Shown here one piece after another: positions 27,201 through 34,480 of a stretch of DNA of 64,000 nt. Below the pieces are notes generated by a model. It was not told the origin of the DNA. It worked only from the letters and a program-made list of their open reading frames with translations, and did no database searches. Numbering within the stretch: the stretch's first letter is position 1; the number at the start of each line of letters is the position of its first letter. The DNA lies in NCBI GenBank assembly GCA_963978905.1, contig OZ022259.1:16528068-16592067 (forward strand), written 5' to 3'. This DNA comes from Trichostrongylus colubriformis. Taxonomy: Eukaryota; Nematoda; Chromadorea; Rhabditida; Trichostrongylidae. The position numbers and the translations under genes are program-made.

Positions 27201-30200
27201 CCGGGGATATGTGCTCATCCATTACACTACCGACACCCCTTTCACCTTAACTCAGCTTTTTAGGTACATTTACCATAGCTTATCAGCACTCAGACGTATA
27301 ACGTGCTGAGCCGGTTGGCCAATATCAGCATCGAACCGTGAAGCTGAAAGCTTTAGTATTGATTTTGAGATCTTTTAATTTTTGATAACTGCTGTTTATC
27401 GCCGCAGCTCGCGATGCGAAAGTTACTACGAGGATTCTGAGTTATGGGCAAAAGCTGGTTCGAGTCCCGCCCGACACCGAAGCTTCTGCCCATAACTCAG
27501 CATCCTTGTAGGACCTCTATCAGAGTTCAAACTCAAAAACAGGAATTAAAAATCCAAGATTGAGAGGAGCAAGGTAGCATCAATGTCCTAAGCAATGACT
27601 AATGTCGCAAATGCGCTTTGTGAGGATTGCATATACAGTGGTGAGTTGCTGATGATTGCTCAGTATAACCACATGCTTGAAACTCATTTTTAACCTTTTT
27701 TTGTTCGCTGGCAAGATAGGTGAACCCTCGCAGTGTGGACGAGAGCTGATCCGTGCGGACATGGAAGTTACCCAGAGCTGAGGATCCGGTAGGGTAAAGG
27801 AGCATAGGAAGCCTCTGTGGGATAAAATCCCCATCTCGGCTGGAGCGAATACCCTGAGAAAAGGTCGTTTTCTGCACCTTAGTGGTGCAGGGAGGAAATT
27901 CTATGGCGCCCTTTCATTCCGAAATAAGACACTTATAATCATCTTATCATCCCTGAGTTATAACTAAGGTGTTCGATTTCGGACAGGCAACACGTTCCTC
28001 GTCATGTTGCCCCTCCTTCATTTTATTGGAACCCCACGAGGTTTTTCACTGTGAATCCAGGATATCGCTATGGCATATCGTAACTTAATCAGGCGTCTGC
28101 CCACCATTATACGTCCCATAGAAAAAATCGTCTCTGTAAATGCACCAAATGTCTCCGACTCACGTCATTATATAATTTATGGAGCAACACTCCTTTTAGG
28201 GTACATATCGATTACGAGGACGTTGTCCCATCACTTATACCTTTGCAGTGTTCTGCGTCTGCGTCACAAAAGCTCTGCAGTTCTGGACTCCTTATTATTT
28301 TATTTCTGGTATGTTAGCTAGCTGACCGACAAAAAGACTACGGTATACCATGTTGACTATACACTTTACTATACAAGCAATGAGGGTTTATGCTTCTTCC
28401 CTCCATACCGCTCTTTTACGAAGAGTTATCATTCACGTCCATACAGAAAAGTGAAGTTGCCTAATGAAGCAAATGAAAGAGGAGGGAGAGAAGAGAAGAG
28501 GATGAAATGAAGTTATCAGAGTTATACATAATATGAGTGCGTGGAATTTTGGAGATATTTGAATGCTTTACAACAATTGACACTCCAAAAATATTTATTT
28601 AAGAAACTCGAAAGTTTCTGGAATATTTTTGCTATATTTCGGTGTCTAACACCTTTTCAGGCCTGAAACAATGGAAATATGCTGTTATTTGATATAGGTT
28701 ATCTATCAATAACCTACTGTCCTTGTCTCAAAATTTTTTTGAATAAATATTTTTGGAGTCTCAATTATTGTGAAGCATTCAGATATCCATGAGACTCCGG
28801 AGCAGCACACTATTAAAGTATCTTGAAGATATTATCATCATGTACTGTACCACAAAAAGGGCTCTGCAAAGTACACATGACAAATAGCATTGTTCATCGC
28901 AATTTTACAGAAGGGACACGAATGACAACGGTGAAAGATGCAGCGGCGGCGACATTGGACATAGCGTGGCCAGAATATTGTAATGTAATCGGTGACAGCG
29001 CGCAGACGGGAGGACCTGCCACCTGGTCAGCCATAAACTCTCGATGTCGCCAACCACAACGAGTCTCAAGTCATTCTGCCGATCAGCTGTTTAATCGCTC
29101 GCTTCCCATCAAAACCAACTAGTTGCTCGGGTTGGATGAGACGTGCCAACACGGAATACGGTAACAATCCAGGTGAAAAAAACTTCGAACATTCCATAAT
29201 TTCTCCCATCACTGGCCACTGGGGTAGATATAGATGGGCGAGAGGCTAAGTCATCTAGCCACGAACGTTGCCCCGCCCTCGCAGCAACTGGACCATGTAT
29301 TGATGTGTTGCAGTTCGAAATGATGAACGGAAGACCATGGTAAAGGATCCAGAATCTCATCTGGAGTAAGATGTTCATTCACAGAGACTATATCTTCCAA
29401 GTTCTCATTTTTCCCTCGTTTCTGACACTGCCTTTTTGTGACTTGCTTCCGATTCCCATTTATTGATGATTTTGTGGCTACACATGAATGCCACATATGA
29501 ATTGTGGGTGTCAGATCATGACGAGTCTGTGTTTCTACACATTCAAAAATTCTGGTTCCAAGAAACTGATCGACATTCGATCCCTGAGACATGAATGCGT
29601 GGTGGCGTCACATATCGTTTCTCATTTCCATTTTAGGTACAAATGTCACACTTTAAACTGAACACACGGGTGGTGTGCGAATTCTTCTATGAGTGTTCCA
29701 GGAGGTCACGTCACCAGTGTTGTGTGAAGACTACTGATTCATTGTAGAAATGACGAAATTAACAATCTTGTGAGACAAAAACATTGTAACATGAACTGTT
29801 ACAATAACTAGCTCCCACATTCATCATGAATCAGCTTCCAGTAAGAAATTATAGTATTCATTGAAAGATGCCCAAACTTAATCAATTAAGTAACAAATAT
29901 CCAACTTAAACTTCACAAATATCTGCCTTTATTCTTTGACCATTATTTTTGACATAAGTAGACCGGCTACGGGGTGAGGTTACTTACGCCAGAAAATCGC
30001 TTCAGCGGCGTCGCACTTACGGCACCACCAGTACGACTTGCAAATCGATTGCACATAGGAGCCCGGTAGATCGTCGCTGTGTCACCCCAGCGCTTCCACC
30101 CTTGCCACACTGCCTCCTGCACCCATGCCACCCTGCCACCTCCATCCATGCCACACTGCCTCGCGTGAAGGCTGCCATGCCCTGCCACTGGCACTCGCAC

Positions 30201-33200
30201 CCGCCGCGCCACTGGCCGCGGGCGGCCACGCGGTTTTTTGGCGTAAATAAATCCACCCCCCCCCCCCCTACGCGACAAGGATCTGAAATGAGTAGTAAAT
30301 CAACCGTCTCGTGAAGTAAACCCACTCATGAGTGACCTGACCTCCCACTAATCACCAGAACACTTGCAACACACCCCTAAACACCCACTTTAAAGACACC
30401 AGGAGGGGGTAATTTTGGCTTACTGTAGAACAGACGTAGTGTGGACGAGTTTGAGTGGCCGCGATTGCACAAACTCGCCAATTTGACGCCTTGGCATGGT
30501 GTCAAAAGAAGATGGTTCTATTATAGATTTGTTTTTCCTTTTAGTTTTTACTTTGTTCTTTCTTATATTGTTTCTAGATGTACTTACGAGTCAAATAAAG
30601 TCGGGGGGAGACGCAAAATTTTCACCCACGTCAAAGCTTCTTTCCCTTCCTAGGGTTAGGCTAAAGCAGATGAGACCTATGCTTCGGCAGATGCTTTTTA
30701 ATGTGGGAGGAGGGGATATCAGTTTTAGCCTAAGCCTAGTAAGGGAAAGGAGCTTCGACGTTGACGCAAAGTTGCGTCTATCCCCCCCCCCCCCCGACTT
30801 TATTTGACCCTTCTGAGATTTTCAGGTATAGAAATGCACAATTAAGAAGATCCATAAGTAAACAAGTAAAATATGTCACTAGAAAACAGTCTAAAGAGGA
30901 AATAATTCAAAAAAGGCTTACATCAGGCCGAAGACAAGCTTTTAAATGAATGAAGCGTGGCTCGGCCATGGAAGCTTGCAGTTCGGACGGAACGCGCCCT
31001 GGCGGCAAATAGCGCCCTATGGCGCGTTTTTCAACGCCGGTTTCGTTACACATTGTATTTACCGAACCCATATGTTTGTTTTCAGACGCCACTGTTTTTG
31101 TAAACGTTATTCCGCCCTTGCCCCCTCCCGGTGCCTTTAATGAAAATGCGATCCTCGTAAGGTTGGAGCATCTGCCAATGGAATTTTGGTCTGTACATGT
31201 ACAAGCAGAATTATGCTCCGAGAAAACTGCGGACCTATTTGACTCCTTCCCTGGTTTGCGTGCCATTCTCTACAAGCGATAACTAAGCATCGAGGAAGCG
31301 AGGAAGTAAAGGAGTGTTAGAAAGCCATCGTTCCTATCGTAGCTCCCTCATACGACCTCGATCTCACAACCTACAACCCAATTCCTTTGACAGGGGGATC
31401 TATCCCCCTCAAGGGTTCTTCTACTGGCATCCAACCCTTTCAAAACGAGCTAAATGTTGTGCTATGTTATCAAAGAGTGAAGTACCACGTTATTGGCGGC
31501 TTTTCCATTCAATCCATTACTGCGATGCACCGCGCGTTCTAGTTTTATTCAGAAACGTGGTGGCACGTGAATACGATTGAGCCTATGTAGTGACTTGCGG
31601 AGGCCAGCCGATGCACATGTCACAGCTTTCCTCCTCCCAGGCGAGTTTGGTTCCAATTTATAATACTTACCGCGGAGAGATGGAAGATACGGTTGGGCTG
31701 GACGGCTATTGATGCGAGAATCCATCCTCGCATCATGAGAAAGGGATGCGCGCCAACTCCCACTCCACCACATCCACCCTTATCATCATTTATCCTCTCT
31801 TATTATTGTGTATAAATCACTAGACTTAACACTCTTATGTTCGAATATTCGAACCTAAGTCAGTTGCCTTCATCAGCACCCTCTCGAAAAAACTTTGTAG
31901 ACTTTCTGGTCTCAATCAGTCCTTCCTTGGGCAACTTTTCCCCACCACCTGTCAATACCATCCCTTTGAATCTCTGCGATTATTATATTCACCTCAGTAT
32001 AGAACCTTGACCGCTCACAAAAATTGATAACTCAGAAATGAAGGAATAAGTATTATCGACCCAAATGCAGTTTTCCGGGTTTCTGGAACTCGATGAGGTG
32101 GTGTAGGCAAATCGGAGGGCGGGAAATTCTCATATGCACTCATACAAAAGACAGCAGAAAGAGTAGAGTGAAAATTGGAGAAAAAATTGGAAAATGGATT
32201 CTGAAAATCAGCAGGAACACGGACCCAAGCACTATATCTACATATGCTACTATGTGGGCAATTGGTAAATGACAAGAAGAATGTATAGCGCAACTAAAAG
32301 TCGACCACGACTGAAGAGGATCGTAGAGTGTTAGAAGTCTGGGCGAAAATCTGTTTTGTGGGTTGTATTTCCAAGCAGACGAGCTAAAAGAAATTAGCGA
32401 CCAGATGTGAGACATGAGCGTTGTCGGCACTCTGCCCCATAGCTTTAACGGCTCGCTGTTCAGGTGCGTGCAATAATCGTATGGTAGACGAAACAACGCG
32501 GAGCTTTTACAAAACTTTTACAAATTGAATTGCGTTTTTTCAAAAAAAAAAATTCGATAGAAGACGATGCAAAAAAAATCAACGAAAATGACGTACTTAG
32601 GTGAGCCGACTGGCGTCGTCAAATCTCGTAGTCCAACTTCGGATGGCTCATTAATCCAGTCAAAAGAGGACGAACGTGAAATTGACGACGGTGACGTCTG
32701 TGTGGCGGCATCCTGGAACAAAAAGTATCGTTATTTAATTTTACGATTCTACCGTACTCCGGTTACTTTTCATATGTTCTTAATCTTCCATGAAAAAATA
32801 TTTGAATGCTGAAATCGAAATAGAACGACGTGTTGAAAATGCCTCAGGAGTGTACGCTTAAAGTGGAGTATCAAGGGCCCATGAAATAGGAAGAAAAACT
32901 AGTAAATTAATAAGAAAAGCTAAATGAAGATAGGCGAGTTCGGAAAAGTTTTGTTTGACATCTTGTTCAGCGTTTTTGCCGTAACATCCATTAAATATCG
33001 GTCAACCTTTAACTTCCTTCCTTCGTTAGTCATATAGGCCGATGCGTAAAGGCTTTTAGGCCTTCAAATGCTGCATCCTGCTCAGAACGTGTCCGAAGGC
33101 CACGCTGGCTATGTTAATGCCACAATTTCTGAACACTTAGATGTCATACAAAGGGAATAAGCGATACCAAACCGGGTTCAGTGTCTCAAAAACCGCTAAC

Positions 33201-34474
33201 TTCTTAATTTCTTGAAAGCAATTAACCCACGGGGAGGCGTTCATATTTGTGGAATCTGCGTTTTTATGGAATTGTGAAGTCCGTGTAGTGGATACACATC
33301 ATTCGGAGCAATCGCGGAAAAATCAAATGCGTTCAATGAAAAAAAGCATGGAAATTGCGTTTTTTATGGGATTGCAGATTCTGCACTTTTGTGAAAATGC
33401 GGAGGAAGTGTTAGATCTTCAAGTTACTTATTCCCTTATATAGGTAGTCTGGACATCGATAAATATCAAATGCTTTTCCGCACTGCCCACAATTCAAAGA
33501 TTCCACAGAAACGCAAATTACGTGATTCTTAAATGATCACGTATCTTCGCCATTTCCACCACTTTCACAATTACGCGAACAACTGTGAACGTCGCCTAAG
33601 AACATGCAATGAACAGTTCCAACCTTCTTGTTCGTGTTCGCATCTTTAAATTTGGTGCACCAACAATATGTCGCGCATTACGCCGCGCGCGGCGAACACT
33701 GTTCCATATCGAATGGTCCTCTTGACATACATATCAAGATGAATAGTACGAAAGGGAAAAAGCTTCCTGTGTCCCCCTTCCCTCAACCCAAAAAAGTCGG
33801 TATCATTTATGTGGATGCTACTAGCATTCTAGCACTCTCCTTGTAAATAAGCTGTCCCTCAGGTGGCCTTATCTATGCCCCAGAACGGAAACGAGAAAAA
33901 TGGGGGCAGGAGGGCATAGTGCATGTAAGATTAATACATCGATAACGAGCCTAAATGCTAAAGATTGTACCTGTGCAGCACTTTCAACGCTCAAATGTGC
34001 AGGCCTGTCAGGAGCCGAATATCGACTGTCTTCAATACTTCGAATCAGCGATGCCACCACTCGATTCACAGAACGTGGCTCGTTCATACTTAACATCGTA
34101 TCGTGTTGATCACGTGAACGACACTGCGCCTGAAAATCGATATATTGATCTATGAGCCGTTCGATTCCAACTATCACTCATAAAAGATTATAAGTACATG
34201 AATGGCAAGATGGTATACCGTAGCCATTGCAGCGTCAAATTAAATGTAGCACGTGATGAATGCACACAACACTTCACAACAGGCATAGAATACTCCAAGG
34301 GGGGAGGTCATTTTTACGGGACTCTCCCTTTACTGACGTTCTCCTACTGATACTTCTACGTGGCGCCCTATGCTCATGAATGTTCTTTAACTTTTGATAC
34401 AATTTCAATTTCATTTGCGTGCAAAGTTGATTGTGCAGTATCAGTTTCTGATTACGGTATACCATCCTGACATT
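12062..34474 (-). CDS. gene 1: 17-exon gene, Ser/Pro-rich coiled-coil protein of ~650 aa (product unknown)
   Basis: Reconstructed from splice sites. Minus-strand exons in order: 34474-34334, 34129-33971, 32712-32597, 32138-32061, 29551-29484, 29287-29213, 27853-27772, 23684-23520, 21860-21755, 20227-20149, 18102-17855, 16874-16832, 15187-15069, 14191-14122, 13603-13475, 12408-12281, 12208-12062. Phases agree at all 16 junctions. The encoded protein is basic at its visible N-terminus, then Ser/Thr/Pro-rich. A Glu/Lys/Ala coiled-coil segment follows (exon 8 into exon 9), next to a PPKPPPPSRR SH3-type proline motif. A more ordered, aromatic and acidic C-terminal part (exons 15-17) ends at TAG. 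No signal peptide or membrane span is obvious. Such a layout suggests a cytoplasmic scaffold or adaptor, but I do not recognise the family. The true first exon may lie upstream of 34474. Exons 4-6 and 13-16 are the least certain. Confidence 0.6.
12281..12408 (-). CDS. gene 1 exon 16
   Basis: Donor CCCGAATA followed by GTAAGTACC is near-perfect. With acceptor TTTTTGATCAAG the exon is entered in phase 1 and leaves in phase 0; the sequence stays open upstream to 12496, behind a second possible phase-0 acceptor (GAAAACAG). The peptide has an acidic start (DDLELSEVAGY) and an ordered aromatic region (GLRLWSEFPNSW, FFNVEKYPSRI), suggesting a folded C-terminal domain. Confidence 0.6.
12590..12796 (-). 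mobile_element. SINE-A copy 3
   Basis: Reverse-oriented copy in the intron between gene 1 exons 15 and 16. On the minus strand it ends in the clearest tail of the family, GGATTGATTGATC, a short (GATT)n array. Confidence 0.8.
13475..13603 (-). CDS. gene 1 exon 15
   Basis: Acceptor ATCATATCCAG, donor GGCAG with GTAGCC; enters phase 1 and leaves phase 1; 42 codons. Peptide features: YSEWLSETSAMRS, STLKELSAVQTKWL, a helix-rich stretch. If the weak donor is not used, the frame runs on to a stop at 13329 (ending RSIDDWR), giving an alternative C-terminus. Confidence 0.5.
14122..14191 (-). CDS. gene 1 exon 14
   Basis: Acceptor TTTTTAAATTTCAG is excellent and the donor is ACGA with GTAGGT; 70 nt. 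All three frames are open, so the frame is set only by its neighbours: entry phase 0, exit phase 1, reading TAGTQSPVAYWKKHTET. The splice sites are more certain than the reading frame. Confidence 0.45.
14243..14508 (-). mobile_element. SINE-A copy 4
   Basis: Reverse-oriented copy inside a gene 1 intron, about 50 nt upstream of the exon 14 acceptor. Shares CATTCTAGTTCCATTC, the GGTACCAATT block and the TACACCACCTCCGCC-like head. Confidence 0.8.
15069..15187 (-). CDS. gene 1 exon 13 (possible cassette)
   Basis: Acceptor CGACTTTTTGCTCAG is strong and the donor is CACCGT with GTAATG; enters phase 1 and leaves phase 0; 39 codons. Peptide: basic TRYDHLKRRFWGP, then Pro-rich KTPLPTPGLSP, then LPQLLEELHR. 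The exon at 15758-15890 has the same phase pair, so the two could be alternatives. Confidence 0.5.
15758..15890 (-). CDS. gene 1 alternative exon candidate
   Basis: Donor GTC with GTGAGTGCG is near-perfect. The open frame reads GSIDGDVVELHTLSRQ, then PRSSGGNKKKV. Its acceptor is uncertain: TTTGAATTTGAG (start 15890) or CGGCTCGATAG (start about 15844). Both give entry phase 1 and exit phase 0, identical to exon 13, so it may replace exon 13 in some transcripts. Confidence 0.4.
16832..16874 (-). CDS. gene 1 exon 12 (43 nt)
   Basis: Acceptor GACCTATTTCAG and donor GTGCAG with GTAAGCC are both near consensus. The exon reads EPDNHNLEAKLKSA, with entry phase 0 and exit phase 1. Too short for ORF-based detection; recognised only from paired splice sites. 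Confidence 0.75.
17258..17515 (+). repeat. GC-rich repeat C, copy 1
   Basis: Aligns over about 230 bp with the reverse complement of the element at 29.99-30.24 kb: shared blocks GGCATGGCAGCCTTCA, GTGCAGGAGGCAGT, GAGTGCGACGCCGC. Much richer in GC than its surroundings. The short ORFs in it on both strands are compositional. Confidence 0.7.
17855..18102 (-). CDS. gene 1 exon 11 (248 nt, Ser-rich)
   Basis: Acceptor ATCGTTTCCAG, donor CCAGAT with GTGAGTTTTT. Entry phase 1, exit phase 0, 82 codons. The peptide is Ser/Ala/Leu-rich (SLISSDNSNSSALALSP) with basic patches (PKQRVRQPS, LQRKSLKSLDSKE) and a Cys-containing helix near the end (AARAGSCEMLAACPD). It is the longest exon of the gene. The ATG at 18055 is probably internal. 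Confidence 0.75.
19008..19438. mobile_element. long-TIR MITE, family E, copy 1 (~430 bp)
   Basis: The ends are inverted repeats of about 65 bp: left AAATCGTCCATGGAAGAATG, right the complement of AAAGGGATCGTCCACGGAGA, continuing through GTTTTTCTGTT and TTGTATT.GCCT. The centre is a second inner palindrome of GC-rich blocks (GGGCGGGGCCTC / GAGACCTCGCCC). Sits in the intron between gene 1 exons 10 and 11. No coding capacity. Confidence 0.8.
20149..20227 (-). CDS. gene 1 exon 10
   Basis: Acceptor CAGTTTTTCAG and donor CTCTG with GTAAGCG are textbook nematode sites. Phase 0 in, phase 1 out. Reads SNDSNSLKLSHASITSKTPS: Ser/Thr-rich, disordered linker character, continuing the style of exons 9 and 11. 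Confidence 0.8.
21755..21860 (-). CDS. gene 1 exon 9 (end of coiled coil, polyproline motif)
   Basis: Acceptor TTCTTGTTCCAG, donor GAAAAG with GTGAGC. Entry phase 2, exit phase 0. Reads MFAEMEESIAMLLEYGEHQ and then PPKPPPPSRRNLPREK. The first half continues the exon 8 helix. The PPKPPPPSRR run with flanking arginines fits an SH3-binding motif (established motif class; binding itself is inferred). Confidence 0.8.
21948..22354. mobile_element. long-TIR MITE, family E, copy 2
   Basis: Aligns end to end with the 19.0 kb copy. Terminal blocks CCACGGAAAATGAGTTTCTT and GCCTAATAAGG on the left pair with CCTTATTAGGC-related and TTTTTCCGTGG blocks on the right. It carries the same inner GC-rich palindrome. 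Located in a gene 1 intron about 90 bp from exon 9. Confidence 0.8.
22680..22911 (-). mobile_element. SINE-A copy 5
   Basis: Reverse-oriented copy, GGGATGCGCCACGCATTCTG to TACACCACCTTCGCCC, in the gene 1 intron between exons 8 and 9. The tail side shows TATTGATTAGG, a trace of the GATT repeat. Confidence 0.8.
23520..23684 (-). CDS. gene 1 exon 8 (coiled-coil exon)
   Basis: Acceptor CTGTATTTGCAG, donor GCACAA with GTAAGTTCC. Phase 2 in, phase 2 out, 54 complete codons. Reads SERLPQLSTISKQAESSSET, an acidic turn (DDADREVAEM), then a long Glu/Ala/Lys-rich helix (VENAEKASLEATTAALEREK) with heptad-like spacing, predicted as a coiled coil. It joins exon 9 in frame, creating the Lys at the junction. 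Confidence 0.8.
23885..24107. mobile_element. short MITE of family E, copy 3
   Basis: About 220 bp, with ends AAAGGAATCGTCCACGGAC and GAACGATTCCTT and inner palindromic arms GAGGCGGGGCC / GGAGCTCCGCCCCC around CCGCGGTAGGAGACG. Shares these cores with the 19 kb and 22 kb copies but lacks their AT-rich outer arms. Confidence 0.7.
24220..24381. mobile_element. palindromic MITE, family F, copy 1
   Basis: Left GACTTCGCGATTTTG and right CAAAATCGCGAAGCCAGTC are inverted. The interior is a run of imperfect CAAAATCGC / GCGATTTTG units. Two further copies are at 40.06 and 47.06 kb. Confidence 0.75.
24960..25075 (-). mobile_element. SINE-A copy 6, truncated
   Basis: Only the 3' half of the element is present: GGATGCGCCATGAATTCCAC to the GACCAGCC block. 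The tail on the minus strand reads AAAAGATTGATCAAC. The tRNA-like head is missing. Confidence 0.65.
25763..25836. repeat. perfect tandem duplication, 37-bp unit x2
   Basis: The unit CGTTGGTCACCC...GTAGGACCA occurs at 25763-25799 and again at 25800-25836 with no difference, so the duplication is recent. Lies in the intron between gene 1 exons 7 and 8. Confidence 0.95.
26797..27057 (-). mobile_element. SINE-A copy 7
   Basis: Reverse-oriented full-length copy: GGGATGCGTTGGGCATTCTA, then a GTCTGGTACA.ATTCACC block, then the head near ACTACGTTACCCC. The minus-strand tail reads AAGCGATTGATTAACG. Somewhat more diverged than the other copies. Confidence 0.75.
27061..27160 (+). repeat. direct repeat G, copy 1
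   Basis: GATTTTGAGA.CTTTT, then TTGATAACTGCTGTTTATCG, then CGCGATGCGAAAGTTAC; repeated at 27363-27456 with few changes. It flanks the SINE-B copy on the left. Confidence 0.85.
27131..27258 (-). mobile_element. SINE-B copy with complete tRNA-like cloverleaf
   Basis: Positions 27236 to 27165 (minus) fold as a 72-nt cloverleaf. The 7-bp acceptor stem is GTGTCGG/CCGACAC, the D stem is GTGT/GCAC, the anticodon stem is TATCC/GGATG, and the T-arm carries the B box GGTTCGGGTCC. The loop CCGGAAA has C instead of U at position 33 and a GGA anticodon without a serine-type long variable arm. It is therefore best read as a tRNA-derived element head or tRNA pseudogene. The body continues AAGCTTTTGCCCATAACTCA. 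Confidence 0.7.
27363..27525. repeat. direct repeat G copy 2 plus palindromic SINE-B fragment
   Basis: 27363-27456 repeats 27061-27160. 27432-27512 is a hairpin-forming inverted repeat: GATTCTGAGTTATGGGCA and its complement TGCCCATAACTCAGCATC flank a T-arm fragment (GGTTCGAGTCC) and the CCGACAC acceptor half. Confidence 0.8.
27772..27853 (-). CDS. gene 1 exon 7
   Basis: Acceptor CGACCTTTTCTCAG, donor CTCTGG with GTAACT. All three frames are open. Only entry phase 1 and exit phase 2 fits both neighbours; it reads QPRWGFYPTEASYAPLPYR and ends SSG|SERL at the exon 8 junction. Tyr/Pro-rich. Confidence 0.6.
28911..29122 (+). CDS. candidate plus-strand terminal exon in a gene 1 intron
   Basis: Acceptor CGCAATTTTACAG followed by an open frame to TAG (TVKDAAAATLDIAW, RCRQPQRVSSHSADQLF). 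Opposite in direction to gene 1 and between its exons 6 and 7. No upstream exon or AATAAA was found. Confidence 0.2.
29213..29287 (-). CDS. gene 1 exon 6
   Basis: Acceptor ACATGGTCCAG (weak pyrimidine tract), donor GGCCA with GTGATGG. Entry and exit phase 1. Reads AARAGQRSWLDDLASRPSIS: a Trp/Asp motif in Ser/Pro-rich context, resembling linker peptides of adaptor proteins. Confidence 0.5.
29484..29551 (-). CDS. gene 1 exon 5
   Basis: Acceptor TTTCTTGGAACCAG, donor TTCAT with GTGTAG (weak). Entry phase 2, exit phase 1, which is exactly what exons 4 and 6 require. Reads IFECVETQTRHDLTPTIHMW. The same frame stays open for 113 codons (29592-29251), so a longer exon with another donor is possible. 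Confidence 0.4.
29988..30243. mobile_element. GC-rich MITE (repeat C, copy 2) with TIRs
   Basis: Left end TTACGCCAGAAAATCGC and right end GCGGTTTTTTGGCGTAA are inverted repeats. A TA at each edge fits a Tc1/mariner-like target duplication. The interior is strongly GC-rich and aligns with 17258-17515 in reverse. Inserted in a gene 1 intron. Confidence 0.75.
30588..30812. mobile_element. palindromic MITE with ~75-bp TIRs
   Basis: Left TCAAATAAAGTCGGGGGGAG and right CCCCGACTTTATTTGA are inverted, and pairing continues through GACGCAAA, CAAAGCTTCTTTCCCTT and CCTAGG.TTAGGCTAAA. The right arm contains an expanded C run (30782-30795). Confidence 0.8.
30826..30949 (+). CDS. candidate terminal exon, basic peptide, 40 codons
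   Basis: Acceptor TCTGAGATTTTCAG, entry phase 2, then a Lys/Arg-rich frame (NAQLRRSISKQVKYVTRKQ, then SKEEIIQKRLTSGRRQAFK) to TGA. It begins 14 nt after a MITE, and its stop overlaps the next ATG as ATGA. Upstream exons were not found. The peptide is strongly protein-like, but the gene it belongs to is unknown. Confidence 0.35.
30946..31282 (+). CDS. two-exon gene, ~96 aa, nested antisense in a gene 1 intron
   Basis: Exon 1 30946-31039 (ATG, MNEAWLGHGSLQFGRN...), intron of 46 nt (GTTTCG...TTTGTTTTCAG), exon 2 31086-31282 ending TAA. Phases match (1/1). The C-terminal half (NENAILVRLEHLPMEFWSV, ELCSEKTADLFDSFPGL) is well-formed; the middle holds PPLPPPG. It lies wholly inside the gene 1 intron between exons 4 and 5, on the opposite strand. 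The donor GTTTCG is non-consensus. The frame-overlapping minus ORF (119 codons) is taken as a shadow. Product not recognised. Confidence 0.45.
31520..31779 (-). mobile_element. SINE-A copy 8
   Basis: Reverse-oriented copy, CACCGCGCGTTCTAGTTTTA to CTCCACCACATCCACCC, with minus-strand tail TAATGGATTGAATGG. In the same gene 1 intron as the nested gene. Confidence 0.75.
32061..32138 (-). CDS. gene 1 exon 4
   Basis: Acceptor CTGTCTTTTGTATGAG (T-rich, GAG end), donor TTTGG with GTCGAT (weak). Entry and exit phase 2. Reads AYENFPPSDLPTPPHRVPET: Pro-rich. The frame stays open to 32015, and another donor (GTTATC at 32031) would give exit phase 1 and skip exon 5. Confidence 0.5.
32597..32712 (-). CDS. 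gene 1 exon 3
   Basis: Acceptor TACTTTTTGTTCCAG, donor ACCTAA with GTACGT. Entry phase 0, exit phase 2, 38 codons. Reads DAATQTSPSSISRSSSF, then DWINEPSEVGLRDLTTPV. Ser-rich with RSSSF, a plausible phosphosite context (inference). Confidence 0.8.
33971..34129 (-). CDS. gene 1 exon 2
   Basis: Acceptor ATCGATTTTCAG, donor GCACAG with GTACAA. Exactly 53 codons, phase 0 to phase 0. Reads AQCRSRDQHDTMLSMNEP, SVNRVVASLIRSIEDSRYS, ending LSVESAAQ. A short amphipathic helix (VNRVVASLIRSIED) is visible. Confidence 0.8.
34334..34474 (-). CDS. gene 1 exon 1 or first visible exon
   Basis: Acceptor ACTTTAACTACAG, donor ACGTCA with GTAAAG. 47 codons, phase 0 to phase 0. Reads LILHNQLCTQMKLKLYQKLK, then HRAPRRSISRRTS: strongly basic, in keeping with exon 2. 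Its first 25 nt overlap the dispersed motif GTCAGGATGGTATACCGTA, so the acceptor may be fortuitous and the start could be the ATG at 34465. Confidence 0.5.
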
Positions 34475-34480
34475 CTGTAG
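34455..34480 (-). repeat. dispersed short motif GTCAGGATGGTATACCGTA
   Basis: The same 19-25 bp block, with few changes, occurs near 713 (-), 13009 (+), 34460 (-), 42730 (+), 43050 (-) and 43203 (-). It is often preceded by TTCAG or CAG, and the TACGGTATACCGTA core is palindromic. Confidence 0.6.

Noticed and set aside
30907..31266. 119-codon minus-strand ORF
   Set aside because: Begins at a non-ATG codon and mirrors the plus-strand two-exon gene, which has a strong acceptor at 31085.
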